This document shows, piece by piece, positions 34,701 through 42,742 of a stretch of 64,000 nt of DNA. Under the pieces are notes generated by a model. It made no database searches. It was not told where the DNA came from and saw only the letters and a program-made list of their open reading frames with translations. The translations under genes were made by a program, and so were the position numbers. Every line of letters starts with the position of its first letter. Within the stretch, counting starts at the first letter, position 1. The stretch comes from Microglena sp. YARC (taxonomy: Eukaryota; Chlorophyta; Chlorophyceae; Chlamydomonadales; Chlamydomonadaceae): NCBI GenBank assembly GCA_022414725.1, contig CM039463.1, positions 74,827,209 to 74,891,208 of the forward strand. Reading direction: 5' to 3'.

Positions 34701-34748
34701 GTCAATGTTAAGCCGCCTGTCTTGATCCTGGTCGTACACTTCCATAAC
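26749..34748 (-). CDS. Gene C (partial model): EF-hand-containing protein
   Basis: Individual exons are clear but the full chain is not. From 5' to 3' on the minus strand: 34748-34650 encodes YDQDQDRRLNIDECTPLLK, a canonical-spacing EF-hand loop (D1, D3, D5, E12). 32544-32418 encodes DASLWNMLPPPPAQGYDDDA then RIAGAKFN, donor GTAAGT, and joins in phase to 32263 onward (RYSRRISFAPGVSSHTTPRV). 30415-30193 encodes a second EF-hand-like loop (MIDYRRSGFIDAATLRSM). 29517-29337 and 26880-26749 follow, with all three last junctions in phase, ending LRLPAFVQTAILK at a GTACAG donor. Exon 34748-34650 carries an in-frame TAG near its end, and neighbouring repeat copies differ by 1 nt there, so a base error is likely. 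A calcium-binding role is inferred from the EF-hands; the family is not recognised. The 5' and 3' ends of the gene are unknown. Confidence 0.5.
26949..28512 (-). repeat. Four extra copies of a 29-codon gene C exon block with G-rich spacers
   Basis: The authentic exon (26880-26749) begins ATTCGACCGCCAGCTGATCA and GTTTGAAGG. Copies of this 5' part, each preceded by 'gattcacag' or 'gacacacag' acceptors and cut at ACCAAG, lie near 27030-26950, 27190-27105, 27351-27265 and 28512-28425. The 27351-27265 copy is a clean 87-nt phase 0-0 exon (IRPPADQFEVTRAVNIYDAK and LLMDILPTK). Between 27360 and 28390 the DNA is a GTGGGAGGT-type minisatellite, whose His/Pro/Thr-rich minus frames are not a gene. Confidence 0.8.
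27360..28395. repeat. GGTGTGGGA minisatellite
   Basis: About 1 kb built from GGTGTGGGAGGTG-like words of 8-11 bases. Long open frames (His/Pro/Thr on minus, Gly/Val/Trp/Arg on plus) result from the absence of stop words. Located in a gene C intron between exon-block copies. Confidence 0.95.
28790..28985. mobile_element. M1 MITE copy inside gene C intron
   Basis: TTCGGGCTACGCATGGCAGC at the left, and AAGCTGCTATGCGTAGCCCA in inverted orientation at the right, with inner 'ggagctgcctagaagctgc'. This sub-type shares GGGCTACG termini with the copy at 1110-1296. No target duplication was found. Confidence 0.65.
29032..29136 (-). CDS. Diverged second version of the gene C exon at 29517-29337
   Basis: The minus strand reads a GCAG acceptor, then TCAGCAGTCCGTGACG and so on, to a GTGTG donor after ...CTGATCAAATTACACATGCAG. 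It encodes SAVRDVTHSQDEMVEVVYSE and SGTKLLLIKLHMQ, against SAVRDVTHSQEEMVEAVYSE and SGTKLLLIKLHTQ in the main exon. Several changes are synonymous. It enters in phase 2 and leaves in phase 0, exactly like the main exon, so it could replace that exon after the EF-hand exon (30415-30193). It is a candidate mutually exclusive exon. Confidence 0.55.
29130..29305. repeat. (CT)n microsatellites, two tracts
   Basis: CT tracts at 29135-29177 and 29240-29302 in the intron between the two exon versions. Arg/Glu frames on the minus strand come from these tracts. Confidence 0.95.
29540..29650 (+). mobile_element. Dispersed element D1 copy with TATG microsatellite edge
   Basis: (TATG)n then GTTATAGTCCAGGGGTAGGC, CCAAATAGGCCTAAAGTGAT and TTGCCCAACCCTAATAAGAA GGGCTTAAGAAGAAAG. 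The same ordered words recur at 35520-35625 (minus), 37455-37515, 38570-38640, 49740-49890, 57420-57500 and 63850-63965 (minus). It has a microsatellite at one edge and no coding capacity, so it may be a SINE-like or MITE-like family. Confidence 0.6.
29640..30125. repeat. CATCACCAC-rich array with gene C exon-edge copies
   Basis: Trinucleotide-type ATCACCACC/CATCACCAC repeats in an intron, bounded by two partial copies of the donor end of exon 30415-30193 ('gcaaggccttccatagacttgg' near 30080 and 'gcaaggccttccattcacttgg' near 29738). Confidence 0.8.
30420..31150 (-). repeat. Copies of the acceptor edge of the gene C second EF-hand exon
   Basis: The authentic exon start (AGCTCGGACATGCACTGAGT at 30415) is echoed at about 30740-30670, 30975-30905 and, weakly, 31190-31140. 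Each copy has a 'cag' acceptor and degenerate coding text (for example KIIDYRSLASSM for KMIDYRRSGFID). Each is followed by similar intronic 'gttttggtttt' DNA, so the duplicated unit spans intron and exon. Confidence 0.75.
31195..31800. repeat. Poly-C dominated low-complexity tract
   Basis: More than 400 bases that are mostly C with A, T or G interruptions. Predicted Pro-rich (plus) and Gly-rich (minus) frames are artefacts. A short island at 31545-31600 resembles 31805-31860 ('tctctcatggtca...ctgccccagtc'), again an exon-edge-like duplication. Confidence 0.9.
32630..34640 (-). repeat. Array of more than a dozen EF-hand mini-exon units
   Basis: Each unit (minus strand) has a C-rich/G-rich spacer, a CAG acceptor, a 66-nt block beginning GCGGCTTGACATTGACGAAT and GCACTCCTCTACTGAAATAC and ending CTAATAGCTAGCAG, then a GTGAGTACAGG donor. 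The block encodes RLDIDECTPLLKYIWRLLIA and is phase 2-2, so any number could be spliced in without a frameshift. Copies recur about every 110-150 bp from 32640 to 34630, next to the full exon at 34748-34650. Several copies have 1-nt indels, part of which may be sequence error. Confidence 0.85.
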
Positions 34749-34764
34749 CTGTTGATGTCAAAGT

Positions 34765-35440
34765 CAGATAGTAAGATGAAATAGTAGGATAGTAAGATAT
34801 TAAGTCAGACAGTAAGATAGGAAGATTGATAGTAAGATAGTCAGATTGATAGTAAGATTATTTTAAGTCCCCAGATAGTTTTAAGATTAATATTAAGAAA
34901 TTAATTCAGATAGCAAGATTAACATTAAGAAATCCAGTCAGATAGTAAGATTATAAGATAGTTAGTCAGATAGTAACATAGTAAGATAGTAAGTCAGATA
35001 GTTGGATTAATAGTAACATAGACACCATTAATCAAAGATAGTAGAGTCAGATAGTAAAGATTATAAGATAGATCAAAAGTCAATAGTAACATAGTAAGAT
35101 AGTAAGTCACGTGGAAAATAGTAGAGATTAATAGTAAATAGACACATAGTAAGATAGTAATTCAGATAGTAAATATACTAAGTCAGATAGTAAGATGGTT
35201 TAAATCGATAGTAAGATATTAGTAAGTCGATGGTCAGATAGTCAGTCAGATAGTAACATAGTAAGATAGTAAGTAAGATAGTAAGTCAGATAGTAACATA
35301 GTAAGAAAGTCAGTCAGATAGCAAGACAGTAAATCAGATAGTAAGAAAGTAAGTCAGATAGTAACATAGTATGATAGTAAGATAGTAAGATTTTAAGTGA
35401 GATAATAACAATAGTAAGCATACTATAGTCAGAATAATAA
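34765..35440. repeat. AGATAGTAAG / AGTCAGATAGTA tandem repeat
   Basis: AT-rich degenerate repeat of 8-12 base words (GATAGTAAGTCAGATAGTAA) over about 670 bases. No coding. Confidence 0.95.
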
Positions 35441-35519
35441 GATACATTTTCCTATACGTTCACAAAATAAATTATCAATGTAGTACGAAGTCAGGGCCCC
35501 TGTCTGTAAAAATATCGTT

Positions 35520-35630
35520 TTGGGTTCAGTTCATCAATTTGTTTCTTGTTTAGCCCCTCCTGATATCATGCTTTGGGCGACACATTTGAGGCCTATTTGG
35601 CTACCCCTGGGACTGTAGCAACATCTATAC
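35520..35630 (-). mobile_element. Dispersed element D1 copy
   Basis: On the minus strand it reads CTACAGTCCCAGGGGTAGCC, AAATAGGCCTC, GCCCAAAGCATGATATCAGG, GGGGCTAAACAAGAAAC and AATTGATGAACTGAACCC. This is the longest version, matched at 63965-63850. Confidence 0.6.
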
Positions 35631-35707
35631 TCCTATATCTATATCTCTATATATACTATATATATAGTATATCTAGAGAGAGAGAGAGATTTTTTGGTGT
35701 TTTTTGA

Positions 35708-36213
35708 TTACTGTAATACTGTGGTGTGCTTTGGACACATTAAATTGTGTAACACCGTTAACGCAGAGGAGAGAGAGAGAGAGAATAGTAACATAGGTTG
35801 CCGGAATGTTCTATTAATGGGTTCGCGAACTTTTTCTTCGTTCTTCTTTCGACGTGCAGGTCTCCTAAACCACAGGCAGACACGGACAATCAGCCTGCGG
35901 TACTGTACTGCCGACTCAATCATGCCTGCAAATGTTGAATACTCTACAAGCTTCTTGCGCATCTTCTTCCGCATTACACCCACCCTACCTTTCACAGAAA
36001 CAATTGTTTCCCTGTCGAGGTATGCTTTTCCGTACCATGCACTAAACAAAAATGCATCCTTCACTGCGGATCCTGGCCCATTGTACCGTTCATATACCTG
36101 AGAGGTAAGTTCAGTGATTCCAAGCTGCAAGCCAACAGGGATGCAGCTCACCGCATTGGAAGGTCTGCCTTGACCATCCAACATCGTAGTAATGAAAGAT
36201 GTCGATTCAGAAC
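35708..36213 (-). CDS. Candidate exon of an unrecognised gene
   Basis: A GTGCAG acceptor precedes 36213, and the frame then stays open for 168 codons: STSFITTMLDGQGRPSNAVS, then LQLGITELTSQVYERYNGPG, AVKDAFLFSAWYGKAYLDRE and a very basic stretch (VGVMRKKMRKKLVEYSTFAG; RRPARRKKNEEK), ending at a TAG. Composition is protein-like until about 35790, then hydrophobic. An internal GTGAGC donor and a TTACCTCTCAG acceptor bound an in-frame 54-base segment (36155-36102) that may be an intron. Family not recognised. Confidence 0.4.
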
Positions 36214-36229
36214 CTGCACATTGTTTGGT

Positions 36230-36296
36230 TTAAGTGGGCAGGGTCTCTCAAGTGGTGTGGTGTGGTTGTTGTGTTGTGTGTGTGTGTCGTGTGTGT

Positions 36297-36327
<31 letters not shown>

Positions 36328-36600
36328 GTTGTGGTGTGTGTGTGTGAGAGAGAGGGTGTTGTGGGTGTGTGTGTGTGTGGTGTGTGTGAGGGGGAAGGGG
36401 GTTGTGGCATGAGGGCGGTTGTGTGTGGTGTGGTTGAGGGGGAGGGGTTTGTGTGTGTGTGAGGGGACGGGGGACGGGGGGTTGTGTGGTGGGGTGGGGT
36501 GGGGGTGGGGTGGAGGTGGGGCGTTGTGAATGGGTGCGTTGGGTGTGAGTCATTGTGTGGTGTGTGTGTGGGTGTGCTTGTGTGGGTGTGGTTGGTAATG
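36230..36600. repeat. GT/GGGGT-rich tract
   Basis: GTGTGTGT and GGGGTGGGG words. A partial copy of the neighbouring exon acceptor edge follows at 36600-36650 ('gcaagatgtcgaccaagcaa'). Confidence 0.85.
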
Positions 36601-36724
36601 AAGCAAGATGTCGACCAAGCAACCTGCCCATGGTTTGATTGTCACTTGGTTGGTTGGTCGGTTTGGGCTGAAGTGTAGGTGCGACAGAGTTTATAGGGTC
36701 TCTAGGTACACACACACACCACAC

Positions 36725-37105
36725 GACCCTTGGTTAACTGGTCATCTGGCCCAGAAGCTGTATAAACTCCAGGTACCGCTCATCCCAGCTGGCAATCTCA
36801 AATTGGCACGTACAACACACATCAACACACCTGGTTCAGTGGTCATTCTGGCAAGCTGTACAGCTCAGGTACATGTCGCCATCGCTGGGAATCAAAATGG
36901 CAGTAACACACCACACACGGCTGGTTCAGCTGGTCAATCTGGCAAAGCTGTACACCGGCTCAGGCTACCTCCGCGCTTCGCTGGGAATCGTAACTGGCAG
37001 TAACAAAACAACAAACAACCTGGTTCAGCTGGGTCATCTGGCAACTGTACAGCTCAATGTACCGCCATCGCTGGGAAGCAGGTTGGCACCGTACTCTTGG
37101 AAATA
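36725..37105 (-). repeat. Four to five tandem 85-95-bp units, each a 63-nt mini-exon
   Basis: Minus-strand unit: TTACTGCCAG acceptor, then TTACGATTCCCAGCGATGGC, GGTACCTGAGCTGTACAGCT and TGCCAGATGACCAGCTGAAC CAG, then a GTGTGTT donor. The consensus 63-nt block is phase 0-0 and reads LRFPAMAVPELYSLPDDQLN Q. Individual copies have 1-nt indels that break this frame, so either most are decayed or the sequence is noisy. Spacers between potential exons are only about 25-35 bp, very short for introns. Confidence 0.65.
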
Positions 37106-37454
37106 TAAGTGACGTCTTCTTCATAGTACCAAAAATCCCAGGTTCTCCAAAATATGCAACTCTTGCTGGGTGGGTTTTGGGTTGGTCGGTTTATTTGGTT
37201 TTATTTGGTTAGGTTTAGTTTGTTGGTTTGGTTCCTTGACTTGGTTTTGGCCCTTGTTTGGTTTGGGAGGAGGGGAGGGGGGGATAAACACCATAAAGCT
37301 TCTTTTCTTGGCAGTGACTACCAAAGAGCATCGCACAGCTTGAGCTATTTTTTAGAAAAGAGAATAACAGTAAAGAGATGGAAGGAGAGATGGGAACACC
37401 AGATTGATTCAAAATACACTCTATTACAAACGGCTATATTACAAAAAGAAGTGA

Positions 37455-38660
37455 TGTATATGTACAGTGCAAGGGGTAGGGCCAAATAGGCTAAGGGTCT
37501 TGCCATAAGGGAAACTAGATAAAAACACGCAATGATTCAAAAAGCAACTTCTCTTACGCTTGGCACAGAATGACTAAACAAAGCACCTGATACTAAAAGC
37601 GATGCATAACAAAAATTCACGTGTTACTAAAATAAATGATTACAACGTGGTGATCAAAAGGCAATGATTACAAAAATGGTGATTTCACAAACAATGATAC
37701 ACCAAAGCAATGATTACACAAAAGCATGGATATACATACAAAGCAATAGATATACAAACAAAAGGCATCGACCTTATCACACAAGCCATGATTTACACAA
37801 AGCAAATATTAACACAAAGAATGAATTACAACAAGCAATGTTCAAACGAGCTACTGATACATCAAAGCAATGCATTTACACAAAGCAATGATTCAAAAAT
37901 GTGGTTATTTACAAAAGGCAAAATACAAAACGTGTTATTATAAAAAGCAGTGATTACAAAAAGCTTATTTGTACAAAAAGCAATGATTAAAAAAGTGGTG
38001 TTATAGAAAAGCATAATTTACAAAAATGGCTTATGATTTACGAAAAGTATTAGTACAGAAAAGCATGATTACAAAGATTTGTTAAAAAAAAAAGATTTCC
38101 AAAGAAATGGTTACAATAAAAGAACGATTAAAACCTATGTATGCTACGTCCAGGGTAGGCCAAATAGCTAGCGGTCTTTCACCACGGAAGTGATTAAAGC
38201 TATGATTTAAAAAAGCATAATAAAAAAAGAATATCTTCACCTTGGCAAAAACCAGCAAACTGATAAAAAACAAGTGATAACAGAATCATGGTACCAACCG
38301 TTGATTAACAAAAAATTAGTGATTCGTAATGTAATGTCGTTCAGTCAGTGGTAGGCTCCAAATACTATAGTATAATTGCCATGGAAGTGATTAAAAAAGC
38401 AAATGAATGGATAGAAAAGCAGCTTCCTTACTTGGTACAAATCAATGCCAGCACATTGCCTGCTCATATCGCAAGCAAACTGACAGCATATTCAAAAAAG
38501 CAGCTTCTCTTACCATAGGAACTTAGTGTACCAAAGCTATATTGAAAAGGAGTGTTGCTTAATGTATGCCTGTTACAGTGCAGGGGTAGGCCAAATAAGG
38601 CTAAAGAGTCTTCACACCATCGGAAGTGATTAAAAAACCAAAGATCAAAAAGCAGGTCTT
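37455..38660. repeat. ATTACAAAAAGCAATG repeats with element D1 fragments
   Basis: Degenerate 16-20-base words 'gcaatgattacaaaaa' from 37540 to 38100, and four partial copies of 'gcaggggtaggccaaatagg' at 37466, 38148, 38345 and 38578, each followed by 'ggaagtgattaaa'. No exon. Confidence 0.75.
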
Positions 38661-38789
38661 CTCTTACCTTGGGAACAATCAATGCCCACAGGCACATGCA
38701 CAGCTCATAAAATCGCCAGCAACTACAGAAAACCAGCCACTGCCAAACATGCAACGGTTGTGCCCCACAGTATCCGATCGTATGACTTC
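38657..38789 (-). CDS. Candidate exon, plus decayed edge copies at 39045-39112 and 39690-39765
   Basis: After a CCCCTCAG acceptor the minus strand reads GFRSHGKSYDRILWGTTVAC and LAVAGF in one frame. A second frame is open to an AAG/GTAAGAG donor near 38668. Copies of the acceptor edge occur at 39112 (CGGATTCGTTCCGCCGATGG) and 39765 (TTTGGATTTGTTCCATGGGG). The frame cannot be fixed because both neighbours are unresolved. Not recognised. Confidence 0.35.
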
Positions 38790-38859
38790 CCATGAGAACG
38801 AAATCCAAACCTGAGGGGCGGCGGGCATTAAGGGTGTCCACACTAGCTTAGGTGAGAAC

Positions 38860-39850
38860 CCAGTTCCAGGGGTGGGGGGGGTGTGTGATGTCTTGTGTGG
38901 CTTATACTTGTGTGTGGTGTTGTGTCGGGGGCGGAGGTGTGTGGGGTGGGGGTGGGTGGGTGGATCGGTGGGTGGGTGGGGGGGGATAATCTTTATGTGT
39001 GGTGAGTTGGTAGTGTTACCGGTGGGGGGGTGGGTAATTGCACGCGATTGATGCACCAGAAGTATCGAGTGTATGACTTCCCATCGGCGGAACGAATCCG
39101 ACCTGAAGAATCGCCGGCGGACTGGGGTGAGGGGTGAGGGGTGAGATGAGAAAAGTGTGAGGGGGTAAGGCAGGTGGAGTGACAATGTTGAGGGGTGGGG
39201 GGTAAGAGTGAGAGTGTCGAGGGGTGAGGGGGAGTCCGGGTCAAGGGGTGAGAGGTGTGATGGGTGAGGGGTGAGAGGGAGGGGTGAGAGTGAGAGGGTG
39301 AGTGGGGAACGGGGAGGGGTGAGGGGGAGTAGGTAAGGAGGGTCATAGGGTCGATGAGTACTTCTAGTGTGTCCGAGGGTTGCAATGTGTAGGAAGGGGT
39401 AACGGTTGTGGCGGGTGTGGGAGTAAGGTGATTGGGGTGAGGGGGTGAGGCTTGAGGGTGCTCGGATGCTGGTGTCGGTGCTGGCTGTGTGTATGTGTGC
39501 TGTGGTTCTCTCCTGCAGCGAGTGTGGGGTTTGTGTGGGTAGGTAAGGGTGTGTGGTGTGATATGGGGGTCGGGGGGGAGAGGGGCGGGCGGAAGGGGGG
39601 GGGGTCGCGGGGAGGGGGGGATGTTTGTGTGTATGTAACCCAGTGTGTGCACTAGTGGGTAGGCGTGGAGGGAACATTGCAAAGCTCATCGCCCCAAGAG
39701 TGACACACGATCGTATCATGATCCCCATGGAACAAATCCAAACACTGGGAAGGGTGGGGGAGTGGGTAATGGTTCGATTGTTTGAGGGGGTGAGGAGCAA
39801 GGCTGAGGGACGTCATCGGTGGGGCGGGGCGGGGCGGGGCAGGGGGGTAT
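38860..39850. repeat. GTGAGGGGTGAG minisatellite region
   Basis: G-rich DNA (GGGGTGAGAGTGAGAG and similar words). Pro/Ser/Thr/His-rich minus-strand frames are artefacts of this composition. Confidence 0.9.
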
Positions 39851-39927
39851 AGCCAGGGATGGGGGCCAAGGGAGTGAGGGTAGTGAGCGAGTGCAGGACG
39901 AATAGTAACTGTTGTGTGACAACTCTA

Positions 39928-40927
39928 NNNNNNNNNNNNNNNNNNNNNNNNNNNNNNNNNNNNNNNNNNNNNNNNNNNNNNNNNNNNNNNNNNNNNNNNN
40001 NNNNNNNNNNNNNNNNNNNNNNNNNNNNNNNNNNNNNNNNNNNNNNNNNNNNNNNNNNNNNNNNNNNNNNNNNNNNNNNNNNNNNNNNNNNNNNNNNNNN
40101 NNNNNNNNNNNNNNNNNNNNNNNNNNNNNNNNNNNNNNNNNNNNNNNNNNNNNNNNNNNNNNNNNNNNNNNNNNNNNNNNNNNNNNNNNNNNNNNNNNNN
40201 NNNNNNNNNNNNNNNNNNNNNNNNNNNNNNNNNNNNNNNNNNNNNNNNNNNNNNNNNNNNNNNNNNNNNNNNNNNNNNNNNNNNNNNNNNNNNNNNNNNN
40301 NNNNNNNNNNNNNNNNNNNNNNNNNNNNNNNNNNNNNNNNNNNNNNNNNNNNNNNNNNNNNNNNNNNNNNNNNNNNNNNNNNNNNNNNNNNNNNNNNNNN
40401 NNNNNNNNNNNNNNNNNNNNNNNNNNNNNNNNNNNNNNNNNNNNNNNNNNNNNNNNNNNNNNNNNNNNNNNNNNNNNNNNNNNNNNNNNNNNNNNNNNNN
40501 NNNNNNNNNNNNNNNNNNNNNNNNNNNNNNNNNNNNNNNNNNNNNNNNNNNNNNNNNNNNNNNNNNNNNNNNNNNNNNNNNNNNNNNNNNNNNNNNNNNN
40601 NNNNNNNNNNNNNNNNNNNNNNNNNNNNNNNNNNNNNNNNNNNNNNNNNNNNNNNNNNNNNNNNNNNNNNNNNNNNNNNNNNNNNNNNNNNNNNNNNNNN
40701 NNNNNNNNNNNNNNNNNNNNNNNNNNNNNNNNNNNNNNNNNNNNNNNNNNNNNNNNNNNNNNNNNNNNNNNNNNNNNNNNNNNNNNNNNNNNNNNNNNNN
40801 NNNNNNNNNNNNNNNNNNNNNNNNNNNNNNNNNNNNNNNNNNNNNNNNNNNNNNNNNNNNNNNNNNNNNNNNNNNNNNNNNNNNNNNNNNNNNNNNNNNN
40901 NNNNNNNNNNNNNNNNNNNNNNNNNNN
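39928..40927. other. Assembly gap, 1000 N
   Basis: Exactly 1000 N, so the size is probably nominal. Reading frames that cross it are meaningless. Confidence 0.99.
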
Positions 40928-41336
40928 TTTCTGGCGCCCTGCCAATACCTCGCCTCTACTCTTATACCCTGTTCGATCCTGCACATCAACAAACATTCTC
41001 AGCCAGGGGAAGTTAGTCAGCGCAACACAGAATAAATGGGAGAGGAGGAACAGGTCAGACATCTCAGCCCACTATAATCAAATTGATTTGAATTCCATCA
41101 CCCAGACCCAGCATGTCTTATCAGGATTTGGAAACAAAATTAAGATCTGGCCACCCATCCTCAATGTAACATTTGGGGAGATACACATGACATATCAGCA
41201 GCGCGGATGCTCCATCCAACATCTGAAATCGATAAAATTAAGTATTAGGCAGGGCGATGGTAAAGCCAAGCAATCTAAATCCCGTACACAATACAATCAG
41301 GCAGCGGATGCTAAAGCCAATACTAGGTACATATAA
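40928..41336 (+). CDS. Possible partial exon right of the gap
   Basis: Open from the gap edge to TAA near 41336 with plausible composition (SDISAHYNQIDLNSITQTQH, then NKIKIWPPILNVTFGEIHMT). No start or acceptor is visible and the gap prevents extension. Not recognised; may be chance. Confidence 0.25.
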
Positions 41337-41342
41337 ATTCTT

Positions 41343-41856
41343 TTAAACTTTGTCACCCAGAATCCTGGAGCTGCTATAAAACCAAAGACGTGAGAAGACA
41401 TTTAGTATCGCGCATCCCGAGATAAATTTCATGCATAAGGTATAAATAGCGGGGACTGGCGCGTGCGAAGCGCGAGAAACCGAGACAGCAGCAGCAGCGA
41501 CACAGATCATTATCAGTCTGTGAAACCAAAAAAACAGCACAGAACATGAGTAAGCCCAGATTCTCCACACGAAGAAGCATAACAGCAAGCCCATCAGCCC
41601 GCCAATCAAGCGAGATAACAGAAATTCCGCCGCACCCTCTCTTTTTGCATGCATTACACCTGCGAGACCCTTGACCTGCTGAAATGCCCTTCTCCAGCGC
41701 CTTACCTGTTGGGGGTTTAGTTTGGGTTTCACAGACCCTTGATAGGTTCTGTTTCAGTATTGGTTTGAGGATGGGGCCTATTTCGGATGAAGATTGGGCA
41801 AGCCTTTCCCCCCATTTCAGCAACGCCCTGAACCCGCAGACTGTTAAAAAGAACAC
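41343..41856 (-). CDS. Two overlapping open frames, one possibly coding
   Basis: One frame (41374-41856) begins MFFLTVCGFRALLKWGERLA and contains a Cys/Lys patch (RRCNACKKRGCGG). The other (41343-41732) begins MKPKLNPQQVRRWRRAFQQV and has two hydrophobic stretches. I cannot tell which, if either, is real. Neither is recognised. Confidence 0.2.
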
Positions 41857-41979
41857 TTTTCAAAACACTCAACCATCGTTACACTTTGAACTCATTAACA
41901 ACAACAGCAGCACCAGCCAACCGTCCAGCATGATTCAATCCTTCGAGACATGATTGCACTCAACGAAATCATGCACGTG

Positions 41980-42310
41980 CACTCATTAACAGCAAAGCAC
42001 CAGCACCAGCACCACCATCCAGCAGCAGCATCCTGTGAAGATCATCATTGCACTCCATGAACAACAGCAGGCACCACATCAGCAGCAGCATCCTGTTAAG
42101 ATCATCATTGCCACTCACTAACAACAGCCAACCACCAGCACCACTATCATCATCATCATTCATGATAAAGATCATAATTGCACTCATAACAAAAGAGCAC
42201 CACCATCATCATCATCATTCATGATAAAATATCATCATTGCACTATTAACCAATTGAACAAGCAGCCACCAGCACCACCCATCAGCAGCAGCATCCTGGG
42301 TGAAGATTCA
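41980..42310. repeat. About 65-75-bp repeat, five copies, echoing the next exon's donor edge
   Basis: The unit contains AGCAGCAGCATCCTG, AAGATCATCATTGCACTC and AACAACAGC. The last unit merges with the donor of the exon ending at 42325 ('gggtgaagattcatcattgcagctcac'), so the repeat probably grew from that exon/intron junction. Confidence 0.75.
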
Positions 42311-42324
42311 TCATTGCAGCTCAC

Positions 42325-42742
42325 CGAATCATACACACGAGCGTCCTGGGAATCTGAGAGTAGCTGGTGTGTAATGATGACCCCGCTCCATTAACGTGTG
42401 ACACCAGTCTGATCGAATGTATTGAGTACCGGCACTTTTAGGTGCCAGCAAGCATAGTCCCCCTCCGAGGCTCATCTGGGCCATGTGCAACCACGGCAAG
42501 TTGTGGGGTGTCCTTGCAGTTCGTGGTTGATGCTGACCTTGATCTTGCTTGTGAGATCTGGACAATGTCCAGAGACCCAGGGAGTTTGTAAATTGCGACA
42601 AGCTCCACAGCGAGTTTTGATTTAACTGGGGCATGGTGCAAGCGATCAGCGTACATTGCCAAGTTCAATGAAGACTTGTTAGAGGGTTCAAGGGGCAGCA
42701 GCCCCCTGAGGACTGCACTTCGTGTTAGGACGGGCAATACGC
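42325..42742 (-). CDS. Candidate exon with an in-frame TAA, unrecognised gene
   Basis: Minus strand: CTCTGAG acceptor, then a frame reading LPVLTRSAVLRGLLPLEPSN, KSSLNLAMYADRLHHAPVKS, KLAVELVAIYKLPGSLDIVQ and so on to MLAGT, TAA at 42440-42438, then 37 more open codons (SIHSIRLVSHVNGAGSSLHT) to a GTGAGC donor at 42324. A shorter exon using the GTCAGC donor near 42535 would avoid the TAA. The composition strongly suggests coding up to the TAA. Family not recognised. Confidence 0.5.

Noticed and set aside
39716..41336. Four open frames of 355-474 codons crossing the N gap
   Set aside because: Mostly undetermined bases. Only the sequence right of the gap can be considered, and it is listed separately with low confidence.
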